From: Pseudomonadota bacterium
GTDB taxonomy: Bacteria > Pseudomonadota > Gammaproteobacteria > Burkholderiales > Rhodocyclaceae
DNA length: 64,000 nt
Reading direction: 5' to 3'
NCBI GenBank assembly: GCA_018240785.1
Contig: JAFEFC010000011.1
Coordinates: 125,435 to 189,434, forward strand
The translations under genes and the position numbers were made by a program. The notes under the pieces were generated by a model. That model did not search any database. It was not told the DNA's origin and was given only the letters and a program-made list of their open reading frames with translations. Positions within the stretch are counted from its first letter, which is position 1. Every line of letters starts with the position of its first letter. Positions 33,517-42,263 of this stretch are shown here, one piece after another.

Positions 33517-34221
33517 ATGCGATTCAAGAAACCGCAGGTGCGCTACGCCGACACGCCGCAGCCTGCCACGCCGTACCAAGCTGCCGGCCAGGTGTGGGAC
33601 GACCGTATCGGCTCGCCGCGCGTGCAGGCGAAGAACTGGCGCTTGATGGCGTTCGGGTGCCTGACGCTCGCGCTGCTGATGGCCGGCGGCCTGGTGTGGC
33701 GCTCGGCGCAGTCCATCGTCACGCCCTATGTGGTGGAGGTGGACAACGCGGGCCAGGTGCGCGCCGTGGGCGAAGCCGCCACGCCGTACCGGCCCAACGA
33801 TGCGCAGACGGCGCACCACATCGCGCGCTTCGTGACGCTGGTGCGCTCGCTGTCCATCGACCCCATCGTCGTCCGCCAAAACTGGCTGGACGCCTACGAC
33901 TACACGACCGACAAAGGCGCAGCCGTGCTCAACGATTACGCGCGGGTCAACGACCCGTTCGCGCGCATCGGCAAGGAGTCGGTGACGGTGCAGATCACCA
34001 GCGTCGTGCGCGCCAGCGAAACGTCTTTCAACGTGCGCTGGACGGAACGCCGCTACGTCAACGGCGCCGCGGCGGGCCTGGAGCGGTGGACGGCGGTGGT
34101 GTCCATCGTGCTCCAGCCGCCGCGCACCGAAGAACGCCTGCGCAAGAACCCGCTGGGCATCTACGTCAACGGCCTGTCGTGGAGCCGCGAACTGGATTCT
34201 TCCGAAGGAGCAAAACCATGA
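33517..34221 (+). CDS. trbF: TrbF, VirB8-like assembly protein
   Basis: 234 residues; ATG at 33517 (AAGGAG upstream). The N-terminal cytoplasmic TPYQAAGQVWDDRIGS motif, the single membrane helix LMAFGCLTLALLMAGGLVW (about 44-62) and the periplasmic NTF2-like VirB8 fold (about 70-220, with VQITSVVRASETSFNVRWTE) are in order. It nucleates the channel at the inner membrane. It overlaps trbG by ATGA. Confidence 0.95.
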   Translation: MRFKKPQVRYADTPQPATPYQAAGQVWDDRIGSPRVQAKNWRLMAFGCLTLALLMAGGLVWRSAQSIVTPYVVEVDNAGQVRAVGEAATPYRPNDAQTAHHIARFVTLVRSLSIDPIVVRQNWLDAYDYTTDKGAAVLNDYARVNDPFARIGKESVTVQITSVVRASETSFNVRWTERRYVNGAAAGLERWTAVVSIVLQPPRTEERLRKNPLGIYVNGLSWSRELDSSEGAKP

Positions 34222-35219
34222 ACCTGTCTTTCCGCTTTTACGCTTTGCCGTTGATGCTTGTTGCCCTGGCGGGCTGCGCCACGCAGGGCAAGCCGCCGCC
34301 GACCATCTCGCTCGATGAGCCGGTGCAGGCCCAGGCGCTGCCGGAGCCGCCCGCGCCGGTGGAAGTCGTGGCCGTTCCCGAAGTGCTGCCGATGCCAGCG
34401 CAGTTGATGCCGGTTCCCGAGGCCGAGGGTACCAAGCCCACGCCCGAGCCGGCCGACGAGAAGGTGCGCGTTTCACGCGCCAATGCCGAGGCGCGTGTCG
34501 CGCCCACGCGCGAGGGCTACGTCAACGCGATTCAAGTGTGGCCCTTCACCGATGGCGCTCTCTATCAGGTCTATGCGGCCGTGGGCCGCGTGACCGTGGT
34601 GTCGCTCCAGCCTGGCGAGGAACTGGTGACGGTGGCCGCCGGGGATACCGTGCGCTGGATCGTGGGCGACACGTCCAGCGGCAGCGGTGCCGACCTGCGC
34701 GTCAACGTGCTGGTGAAGCCCATCCGCTCGGGCCTGAAAACCAATCTGGTCATCACCACCAGCCGCAGGACGTACCTGCTGGAGCTGACTTCCACGGACA
34801 AGACGTGGATGGCATCGGTGTCCTGGGAGTACCCGCGCGACCGGATGCTGGCCTTGCAGCGCCAGGCGCAGGCGGCCAGCGCCGCCGCGCCGGTCGATAG
34901 CGGCCTGTCGCTGGAGAACCTGCGTTTCCGCTACGCGATCAGCGGCAGCAATCCGCCGTGGAAGCCGCTGCGCGCCTTCGACGACGGGCAGAAGGTCTAT
35001 CTCCAGTTTCCCGCCGGCATCGCGCAGGGCGATCTTCCGCCGCTGTTCGTGATCGGGGCCGAAGGTGACGGGCAACTGGTGAACTACCGCTTCCGCTCGC
35101 CGTACTACATCGTGGATCGACTCTTTGGCGCGGCAGAGCTGCGCCTGGGCGGTGACAAAGGCGACGTGGTGCGGATCGAGCGCACAGATGGCGTCGTCAG
35201 CAGGGCCGGGAGGAACTGA
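34218..35219 (+). CDS. trbG: TrbG, VirB9-like outer-membrane complex protein
   Basis: 333 residues; ATG at 34218. The lipoprotein-like signal ends LVALAGC (Cys about 19). A Pro/Glu-rich linker (about 25-80) leads to the VirB9 N-domain (NAIQVWPFTDGALYQVYAA... LQPGEELVTVAAGDTVRW) and the C-terminal beta domain ending YIVDRLFGAAELRLG. It forms the outer-membrane ring with TrbI. The stop is 2 bp before trbI. Confidence 0.95.
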   Translation: MNLSFRFYALPLMLVALAGCATQGKPPPTISLDEPVQAQALPEPPAPVEVVAVPEVLPMPAQLMPVPEAEGTKPTPEPADEKVRVSRANAEARVAPTREGYVNAIQVWPFTDGALYQVYAAVGRVTVVSLQPGEELVTVAAGDTVRWIVGDTSSGSGADLRVNVLVKPIRSGLKTNLVITTSRRTYLLELTSTDKTWMASVSWEYPRDRMLALQRQAQAASAAAPVDSGLSLENLRFRYAISGSNPPWKPLRAFDDGQKVYLQFPAGIAQGDLPPLFVIGAEGDGQLVNYRFRSPYYIVDRLFGAAELRLGGDKGDVVRIERTDGVVSRAGRN

Positions 35220-35221
35220 CC

Positions 35222-36496
35222 ATGAGCCAGGACGACACTCCCGACCTCGCCACGCCGCAGGCGGGCAAGGTCGCGCCCGAGGCGGTGGCGCTTCGCTCCC
35301 AGCCGCGTGCTGTGACCCGGTTGAACCGGCGCACGCTGGCCGTTCTCGTCGGCGGCCTGTCGGTCGCCGTGCTCGGGGCCACGATCTGGTCGCTGCAACC
35401 GCAGCGGCGTGGTGCGGGCGAGCAGACCGAGCTTTACAACGTCGATCGCGTCTCGAAATCCGAAGGGCTGGACGGCCTGCCGGCCGACTACTCGAAGCTG
35501 CCGCCAAAGGTGCCCGAGCTGGGGCCGCCGCTGCCGGGCGATCTTGGCCCGGCCATCGTGAACTCGCAGCAGCCAGCCGTGGCCGCTTACGCGGCCCCCG
35601 GCCACGATCCCAACGACGCCTTGCGCAAGGAGGCGGAAGCCGCAGCGGCTTCGTCGGTGTTCTTCCGCTCGGGCGGCCAGGGGCAAGCTGCCGCCACGGT
35701 GGCGCAGGCGGCACCGGGGGCACCTGGCGCTGCCAGCACGCTCGCGGCCTTCGACCCGCTCGCCGCCGGGCCGGCCTCGGTGGCGGCCCAGCTTGCCGCC
35801 CCAGCCGCTGCACAGAGCCGGCAAGACCAGAACGAGGCGTTCCTGCAAAGCGGTTCTAAGGAAACCCGCAATTCCGGCCATCTGGCGCCGCCGGCGTCGC
35901 CGTATCAGGTCATGGCCGGAACGGTGATCGCGGGCGCGCTGGTGACGGGCATCAAGTCCGACCTGCCGGGCGACGTGATCGCCACGGTGACGGAGCCGGT
36001 CTATGACTCGGCCACGGGCAAGTTCCTGCTGATTCCGCAGGGATCGCGCATCCTCGGGCGCTACAACAGCCGGGTCAGCCACGGGCAGAGCCGGGTGCAG
36101 GTGGTGTGGAATCGGGTCATCCTGCCCGATACGTCCTCGCTGACGCTCGACAACCTCATCGGCACCGACCCGGCCGGTTACTCCGGCCTGGAGGATGACG
36201 TGGACTGGCACTGGGATCGCATCGTCGCGGGCGCGGTGCTGATGACGCTGCTGGGTGTCGGTGCCGAGCTGGCCGCACCGGAGAACCGCCAGGACGGCAA
36301 CCGCATTGTCATCGCGGGGCGCGACAGCGCCCAGGACAGCACCAATCAGGTCGGCCAGGAGATTACCCGGCGCAACATGGACATCCAGCCGACGCTGACC
36401 ATCAGGCCGGGTCTGCCGGTTCGCGTCATCGTGAACCAGGATCTGGTGCTGCGGCCGTACCAGCCGCTGTTCTTCAACCGGGGGGCTTCCCAATGA
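35222..36496 (+). CDS. trbI: TrbI, VirB10-like channel protein
   Basis: 424 residues; ATG at 35222. A short cytoplasmic start, one membrane helix (LAVLVGGLSVAVLGATIW, about 38-55), a Pro/Ala-rich periplasmic linker to ~230, and the conserved VirB10 C-terminal barrel (YQVMAGTVIAGALVTGIKSDLPGDVIATVTEPVYDSATG and LLIPQGSRILGRYN in order) are visible. It spans both membranes and transmits the energy signal. Its last ~45 residues are mirrored in the decayed copy at ~42010. It overlaps the DUF2274 gene by ATGA. Confidence 0.95.
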   Translation: MSQDDTPDLATPQAGKVAPEAVALRSQPRAVTRLNRRTLAVLVGGLSVAVLGATIWSLQPQRRGAGEQTELYNVDRVSKSEGLDGLPADYSKLPPKVPELGPPLPGDLGPAIVNSQQPAVAAYAAPGHDPNDALRKEAEAAAASSVFFRSGGQGQAAATVAQAAPGAPGAASTLAAFDPLAAGPASVAAQLAAPAAAQSRQDQNEAFLQSGSKETRNSGHLAPPASPYQVMAGTVIAGALVTGIKSDLPGDVIATVTEPVYDSATGKFLLIPQGSRILGRYNSRVSHGQSRVQVVWNRVILPDTSSLTLDNLIGTDPAGYSGLEDDVDWHWDRIVAGAVLMTLLGVGAELAAPENRQDGNRIVIAGRDSAQDSTNQVGQEITRRNMDIQPTLTIRPGLPVRVIVNQDLVLRPYQPLFFNRGASQ

Positions 36497-36708
36497 GCAC
36501 GAAGAAACTGCGGCTCGGGCCGCTGCCCAAGACCGAGAACGTCAAGCTGACCTTTGCCTGTCCGGCCAGCCTGAAAGCCGACCTCGACCGCTACGCTGCG
36601 CTGCACGCACAGGCGTATGGCGAGGCGGTCGATGTGGCAACGCTGATCCCGCACATGCTGGAGGCGTTCATGGCGGGGGATCGGGGATTTAGACGCCACG
36701 CAAGGTAG
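36493..36708 (+). CDS. DUF2274 family protein
   Basis: 71 residues; the ATG at 36493 overlaps the trbI stop. The opening KKLRLGPLPKTENVKLTFACPASLKADLDRYAALHAQAYGEAVD in order and the ending MLEAFMAGDRGFRR match DUF2274, the small gene that closes the trb operon in Tn4371-like ICEs. The LKADLDRYAALHAQ helix and LIPHMLEAF suggest an RHH-like fold, so it may be a regulator. It is the last backbone gene before the defence pocket. Confidence 0.88.
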   Translation: MSTKKLRLGPLPKTENVKLTFACPASLKADLDRYAALHAQAYGEAVDVATLIPHMLEAFMAGDRGFRRHAR

Positions 36709-36716
36709 ACGCCCAT

Positions 36717-37454
36717 TCAGCGGTCGGGATCGTTTCGGCCGTTTCTGAGAATCTCCAACGCTGCCTGTAGGTGTCGTTCTTCTGGCCCCAGGGCGGAAAG
36801 GGACGAGAACACCGCTGCTGTTTGGTGCCAATAGATGGCGTGACTAATGGCGGGGCGCAGCGCGTCGAGTTCTTCGCTCGTCAGGGACGCCGCAAACGCA
36901 CGTAGCCGGATCTCTGATCTCTCGCGCCGGATGTGGCACTCACGACACAAAGCACGCAGGGCACTGAGTGGGTATTCCCAAGGCTCGAAGCCTTCTCGCA
37001 TATTTGCGTAGTAGCAATGGTGGGCATCCAAAGGCTTCGTGGCTCCGCAGTCCTGACATTGATGTCCTGCCCGCTTCTTCACGGTGGCGGCCTTCTTGCG
37101 CCACCTTTCATCTTGGAGCTTGGATGCATAGGTACCTGAAAGCCGTGAGTAGTCATACCCCTTAATAGGGTAGAAGCCCATGTTCCAAGAGTGACCAAGC
37201 TCGTACCAGAATCCGAACGACTCAACCAGATCGTCAAACTCCATCGTGTCGCCACCGTAGTTCAACATGGTATGAAGCGTACTGCTGTCGAACACTAGGA
37301 CTAAGAGCGAGTCGTTCCCATAGGGCTCGTTTCGAGCTCTCCAAGCCTCGATATCGACGAAGAACGCATCCCCTAGGATTTCCTCTTTAATCATCCATTC
37401 GGTAAGAGCGACACGCATGCGCTCCAAGTTTCTACTCATTGCAGTGAAATGCAT
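36717..37454 (-). CDS. HNH-type zinc-binding nuclease domain protein
   Basis: 245 residues; the ATG at 37454 has GGAGGAGAAG directly upstream, whereas the longer TTG-started frame would include it. The N-terminal ~150 residues match nothing I recognise, though they are rich in aromatic residues. A C-terminal HNH/zinc motif follows: CQDCGATKPLDAHHCYY near 137-151, then CRECHIRRE near 176, a CxxC-HH-CxxC arrangement as in HNH endonucleases. It ends 8 bp from the DUF2274 stop and is transcribed toward it. Its lower GC content sets it apart from the backbone. A defence-island role is inferred from its neighbour. Confidence 0.72.
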   Translation of the reverse strand: MHFTAMSRNLERMRVALTEWMIKEEILGDAFFVDIEAWRARNEPYGNDSLLVLVFDSSTLHTMLNYGGDTMEFDDLVESFGFWYELGHSWNMGFYPIKGYDYSRLSGTYASKLQDERWRKKAATVKKRAGHQCQDCGATKPLDAHHCYYANMREGFEPWEYPLSALRALCRECHIRRERSEIRLRAFAASLTSEELDALRPAISHAIYWHQTAAVFSSLSALGPEERHLQAALEILRNGRNDPDR

Positions 37455-37692
37455 CTTCTCCTCCAAAGGGCAAGGGGATCGCGGAGCTTACGAATCAGGG
37501 TGGCTAACGCTGTGGCGCGTTCGATAGGCCGTTCCGCCGATGTAGCACCAGTCGAAAGTGTCCTTGTGGGTCGGCAGCAACCGGTGGCTGCCGAGTTCGT
37601 CGCCCCAAGTGAAACGCTATAGTTATAGTAATCTGCATAAAAATGCTGGCCTTTTGACCAGCCAGATGGTCCGATAACCGAGGGAGGTTGGG

Positions 37693-40011
37693 ATGCATTT
37701 GAAGAAGTTGGCCGTCCGGAATTTCAGGCGGCTGCGAAACGTTGTAATTGATCTTGCTTCCGACATCTCTATTTTTGTCGGTGCGAACAACAGCGGCAAG
37801 ACATCAGTCGGGCACGCACTCCAGTTATTCACTGGCAGTGGCCGCTTCAACATTCACGACTTTAGTGCCGAACTTTGGGCCGACATCGTTGCGTTTGGTG
37901 AGGGCGATGGCGAGGCGAGTCTTCCCACGATGGAAATCGACGTTTGGTTCGAAATCGGTCCGGACGATGTTCACCGCGTCATCGATCTTCTTCCGAGCCT
38001 TGCTTGGGAAGGCAAGCTGGTGGGCATGCGCGTTGCCTACGCGCCCACCAATCCTGCGGCGACGAATGCACGATATGTCGAAGTGCGCCAGCGCGTGCTC
38101 GATGTGGTCACTAAGGGTGAAGACGGAGCGCCCGCCTTCGATCCCTCGCCACGCAACCTGCGGGAGTTCCTTCGCGAAAGGCTAAATGACGAATATGAGC
38201 TGCGCTATTTCGTACTCGATCCCGCGCGGTTCGATGCGAAGATGGTCGCAGAGGCTGGCTATGACCCAGCCACTCTCACCGGACGCGACCGGAGCGGCCG
38301 TGAGATCTTGAACGGCCTTCTACACATTGACTTCTTGAACGCACAGCGCCATCTCTCGGACGGCCCAGGTGGCTCTCGCGCCGAGGATCTTTCCCGTGTA
38401 CTCAGTCGCTTCTACGGGCGCAACCTCGAACAGAAAGGCGAAGATATCGAAGCGTTGCGCGCCCTTGCAGCATCCGAAGTCTCGCTTAATGAGCATCTCG
38501 AACGAGTGTTCGAACCGACGCTCAAGAGCTTGTCGAAGCTCGGCTATCCGGGCCTCTCAAACCCGCGCATGATGATCCGCTCGGCCCTCGACCCTGCCCA
38601 GATCATGAGCGGTCGAGATGGCGCAATCGTTCACTATGCGTTGGGAGCCGATGACGGGAAGCCCGACCCGCCTACCTTGCCCGATCGGTATAACGGTCTT
38701 GGCTTTAAAAACCTCATCTTCATGGTCGTCGAGCTGCTCGATCTCCACGCTCAATGGTTGGCGATCGAGGAAAACCGTCCGCCGGTCCACCTGATCTTCA
38801 TCGAGGAGCCCGAAGCGCACCTCCATGCCCAGCTTCAACAGGCCTTCATCCGCAAGGTGATGGACATCCTAGCGCTCAAGGGCGAGGACCGCACGCACTA
38901 TACGAGCCAGGTCGTCGTCACGACCCATTCGACTCATATCCTTTACGAACGAGGCTTCCGGCCGATCCGCTATTTTCGCCGAAGCCGTGCACAGAATGTG
39001 TCGACCTCTGATGTACTCAACCTCTCGGTTTTCTACGACAGCACCGATCCGGACATCCGAAGCTTCCTCGAGCGCTACTTGAAACTCGCGCACTGTGATC
39101 TGTTCTTCGCCGATGGCACCGTGTTGGTCGAAGGCAATGTCGAACGGCTGCTATTGCCGCAGATGATCGCCAATGCCGCGCCGCGGCTGCAATCGACCTA
39201 TCTCACCGTCCTAGAGATCGGCGGAGCGTTCGGCTACCGATTCAAAACGCTGATCGAATTTCTCGGACTGACAACGCTCATCATCACCGATCTCGACAGC
39301 GTGTTCGGTCCACTGGAGCAGGATGGCGCGGGTGCGGCACCAGCTGGTCAACCGGAGGCCGTGGAACCAGCCGCCGATGACGCGCAGGCTGCTGGCGCTG
39401 ACGCTGAGGACATTGACGATGACGAGGAGGATGTGCCTGTGGCCGCGGAGAAGCCTGGGAAGGCGTGCATAGCCGGTCATCCGGGCGCGGCGACGTCCAA
39501 TCAGACTTTGCTCCAATGGCTACCGAAATGCGACACGGTCGCCGCCCTGTGGGAGGCGACGGCAGAGCAGAAGATCCAGGCGAGGACGGACGACAATGAC
39601 GCTTTGGTACGCGTTGCCTATCAGTGCCGGATCGATGTCACTTGGGGCGAAGAAACCCTGGCGCTAGCCGGGCGCACGCTGGAAGAAGCATTTGCACTCG
39701 AAAATCTTAAATGGTGCCAGGACAAGAACCGTAAGCCGCTTCAACTCCGCATCGCCAAGGCCGACGAGAAGAACCTGACCACGCTTGCGGAACGCATCCA
39801 CAAGCGCGTGCAGGCTAAGAGCTTCAGCAAGACGGACTTCGCGCTTGCCTTGTTAGCCGAAGATCCGAGCAGTTGGTCGGTCCCAACCTATATCGCCGAG
39901 GGCCTGAGCTGGCTTGAGACCGAGATTGCGCCGCCGGAACCGGACGAGGACTTGCCGCATGAGGACGCGCCCCAGGGGGCGCCAGCCGCCGCCGCCGAGG
40001 TAGCAGCATGA
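37693..40011 (+). CDS. OLD-family ATP-dependent nuclease, GajA-like
   Basis: 772 residues; ATG at 37693 (GGGAGG upstream). The ABC-type ATPase half shows FVGANNSGKTSVG (Walker A, about 28-40), LIFIEEPEAHLHAQLQQAF (Walker B, about 365-383) and VVTTHSTHIL (about 410). The C-terminal Toprim nuclease shows LFFADGTVLVEGNVERLLLP (catalytic Glu about 478) and LIITDLDSVFG (about 529-539). An acidic insert of about 40 residues follows the DLD motif. Together with the coupled UvrD-like gene this is the Gabija arrangement, an anti-phage defence system. It is longer than the ~580-residue reference GajA. GC is lower than in the ICE backbone. Confidence 0.85.
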   Translation: MHLKKLAVRNFRRLRNVVIDLASDISIFVGANNSGKTSVGHALQLFTGSGRFNIHDFSAELWADIVAFGEGDGEASLPTMEIDVWFEIGPDDVHRVIDLLPSLAWEGKLVGMRVAYAPTNPAATNARYVEVRQRVLDVVTKGEDGAPAFDPSPRNLREFLRERLNDEYELRYFVLDPARFDAKMVAEAGYDPATLTGRDRSGREILNGLLHIDFLNAQRHLSDGPGGSRAEDLSRVLSRFYGRNLEQKGEDIEALRALAASEVSLNEHLERVFEPTLKSLSKLGYPGLSNPRMMIRSALDPAQIMSGRDGAIVHYALGADDGKPDPPTLPDRYNGLGFKNLIFMVVELLDLHAQWLAIEENRPPVHLIFIEEPEAHLHAQLQQAFIRKVMDILALKGEDRTHYTSQVVVTTHSTHILYERGFRPIRYFRRSRAQNVSTSDVLNLSVFYDSTDPDIRSFLERYLKLAHCDLFFADGTVLVEGNVERLLLPQMIANAAPRLQSTYLTVLEIGGAFGYRFKTLIEFLGLTTLIITDLDSVFGPLEQDGAGAAPAGQPEAVEPAADDAQAAGADAEDIDDDEEDVPVAAEKPGKACIAGHPGAATSNQTLLQWLPKCDTVAALWEATAEQKIQARTDDNDALVRVAYQCRIDVTWGEETLALAGRTLEEAFALENLKWCQDKNRKPLQLRIAKADEKNLTTLAERIHKRVQAKSFSKTDFALALLAEDPSSWSVPTYIAEGLSWLETEIAPPEPDEDLPHEDAPQGAPAAAAEVAA

Positions 40012-41885
40012 CAAGCCGGATCGGCAGTCCTGACACACAAGCCGATCTAGATGTTCGAGCGTGTCTCGATCGGACGCCGCCACGCTCGTTTGTCATGGTC
40101 GCCGGTGCGGGGTCGGGGAAAACGACCTCGCTGATCAAGGCTATCGCGCACCTAGCCGAGACGCGCGGTCCTGCCCTGCGCCGAGCCGGGCAACAAATCG
40201 CCTGCATCACATATACCGAAGTCGCAGTCGGTGAGATTTCGGCCGATGTCGGGGCCTCGCCGCTATTCCACATCTCGACCATCCACAGTTTTCTGTGGTC
40301 AGTCATCCGGCCGTTCCATTCGGATATCGCGGTTTGGGTAGCCACCCGCATCGACGAGAAGATCGCGGAGCGACGTGCACACTACGACAAGCCTCGGACT
40401 CAGGCGAAAACGAAGGCCCGCCTCGAACAGGAGATTGCCGATCTCGAAGCCGATCTGGCTGCGATCAGTGAAGTAGAGAAGTTCGTTTACGGCACCGGCA
40501 GCAGCTACGCTGAAGGCATCCTTGGCCATGACGATATCCTCAAGCTCACCCCAGCCTGCGTCGCAACGCATCCGCTGCTGAGGCAACTCGTCGCCAAGCG
40601 CTTTCCCTACATCTTCGTCGATGAGAGCCAAGATACCAATCCGGAGGTCGTCGAGGCGTTGCGGCACATTGCGGGCGAACATCCCGGCCTGTGTGTCGGG
40701 TTCTTCGGAGACCCGATGCAAAAGATCTATATGAGCGGAGCAGGCACTGTCCCGCTGAACGACGGCTGGGCGGAGATCACAAAGTCCGAGAACTTCCGGT
40801 GCCCGACATCGGTGCTTGGGGTCATCAATGCAGTCCGCGCCCCTGGCGACGATCTTGAGCAGGTGCGTGGTCGGACGATAACCGTTGATGGCATCGAGCA
40901 GCCGGTTGCCGGTACATCCAATCTGTTCATCCTGCCGGCGGACGCGGAGCGGAGTGCGCGCCTCACAGCCATTAGGCAGTGGCTGGCCGCCGAAACCGGC
41001 GACGACCTGTGGTTAAGTGACGTGCGGGAAGGCGATGTCCGCCTGCTTGTACTGGTGCACCGCATGGCGGCCAACCGGCTCGGGTTCCCTAATCTGTATG
41101 CTGCGCTCAATGACCGAGCCCCCATGAGTCTGAGTGAGGGGCTGAGCGATGGCACAGCCTGGCCGCTCCGTCCACTTGTCCAGCACATACTTCCGCTCGT
41201 TGTCGCGGCGCAAGCGGGTGATCGGTTCACAGTGATATCGACCTTGCGCAGCGAATGCCCGAGGCTTGAACCAGCGCGGCTTCGAGGGCAAGCGACGGCC
41301 CCCGTTCTTACGGCGCTACAGCAAGCGCTCGACGGGCTTGTCGGTCTGTTGGCAGCAGGATCGCAGGCGACTATCCGGGACGTCTTGACGCATGTGCGAG
41401 ATAACGAGTTGCTGCGCCTCGATGATCGCTTCGCCATGCATCTGGTTGCAGAGCCTGTGGATGACGGCAGCAGCGGCTTCGAGAACGTTCAAGCCTATCT
41501 GGCATGCGGTGTCGACGAACTCTGGGCCTACCGGCGCTACTTTACGGAGGAGTCACCGTTCGCGACGCATCATGGGGTGAAGGGTGCCCAATTTGAGCGC
41601 GTATTGGTCGTCATCGACGATGAGGAAGCGGGCTTCCGGCAGTATTCTTACGGGAAGTATCTCGGGTACGTCCCCCTCTCGGACAAGGACGAAGCCAACC
41701 TGGCGGCAGGTGAAGAGTCCGTACTCGATCGAACCCGCCGCCTCTTCTATGTGTGCTGCTCGCGTGCAACGAAGGACCTGGCCGTCGTGGCCTTTGTGCC
41801 CGATGTCGCAGCGGCCCGCACGGCGATCGTGGCGCAGAATCTATTTCCCGAGGCCGTAATCCGAGGTGCGGAGCATCTGGGCTGA
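40008..41885 (+). CDS. UvrD/PcrA-like helicase, GajB-like
   Basis: 625 residues; ATG at 40008 overlapping the nuclease stop by ATGA. Motif I is AGAGSGKTTSL (about 32-42), motif Ia ITYTEVAVGEI, motif II YIFVDESQDTNP (about 202-213), motif III-like GFFGDPMQKIY, motif IV region ENFRCP, motif V HHGVKGAQFERVLVV and motif VI LFYVCCSRATKDL, all in SF1A order. A coiled stretch (about 125-155) may form part of an accessory domain. In Gabija the helicase-like subunit senses DNA ends or nucleotide depletion and works with the nuclease. The pair ends 120 bp before the trbI remnant. Confidence 0.87.
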   Translation: MTSRIGSPDTQADLDVRACLDRTPPRSFVMVAGAGSGKTTSLIKAIAHLAETRGPALRRAGQQIACITYTEVAVGEISADVGASPLFHISTIHSFLWSVIRPFHSDIAVWVATRIDEKIAERRAHYDKPRTQAKTKARLEQEIADLEADLAAISEVEKFVYGTGSSYAEGILGHDDILKLTPACVATHPLLRQLVAKRFPYIFVDESQDTNPEVVEALRHIAGEHPGLCVGFFGDPMQKIYMSGAGTVPLNDGWAEITKSENFRCPTSVLGVINAVRAPGDDLEQVRGRTITVDGIEQPVAGTSNLFILPADAERSARLTAIRQWLAAETGDDLWLSDVREGDVRLLVLVHRMAANRLGFPNLYAALNDRAPMSLSEGLSDGTAWPLRPLVQHILPLVVAAQAGDRFTVISTLRSECPRLEPARLRGQATAPVLTALQQALDGLVGLLAAGSQATIRDVLTHVRDNELLRLDDRFAMHLVAEPVDDGSSGFENVQAYLACGVDELWAYRRYFTEESPFATHHGVKGAQFERVLVVIDDEEAGFRQYSYGKYLGYVPLSDKDEANLAAGEESVLDRTRRLFYVCCSRATKDLAVVAFVPDVAAARTAIVAQNLFPEAVIRGAEHLG

Positions 41886-42002
41886 GGTTTCAACACATCG
41901 GGCAGTCAATCGGCGGAGGCCGCTGGACCTTGCTCATGGGCTTGGTCGCGGTCTAGCGCAGCAGAGTTAACCTTGACTGAACGCGCTTGGATGAGCCGTG
42001 TC

Positions 42003-42230
42003 ATGGAACTCCCTTATGAAATGGCCCGGCGCAGCCTCAACATCCAGCCGACGCTGACCGAGCGACTGGGCCTGCCGGTACGCATCATCGTCACCACGAC
42101 TTGGTCCTGCGCCCCTATCAGCCGTTGTTCTTCAATCAGAGGCGATCTTAAGCACCACGCGCAGACATATGGCGAAGCAGTCGACGCCATAACGCTGATG
42201 GCGAGGGACCGGGGATTCAGGAAGGGCATG
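42003..42230 (+). pseudogene. Decayed trbI 3' end fused to a deleted DUF2274 gene
   Basis: The frame gives RRSLNIQPTLTERLGLPVRIIV, matching the end of the intact TrbI (RRNMDIQPTLTIRPGLPVRVIV at ~36370). A frameshift follows; the next frame restores DLVLRPYQPLFFNQR. After a deletion come AQTYGEAVDAITLMARDRGF, the end of DUF2274 lacking about ten residues. Differences from the local copy are too many for a recent duplication, so it derives from a related element. Confidence 0.8.
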
Positions 42231-42263
42231 GCGACACCGAGCGCACCATCGAAGCTGACATGA

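Noticed and set aside
32274-34217. A long N-terminal extension in frame with trbG, covering trbL and trbF.
   Set aside because: The extension is Arg/Gly-rich nonsense out of frame with the well-supported trbL and trbF; trbG starts at 34218 with a lipoprotein signal.
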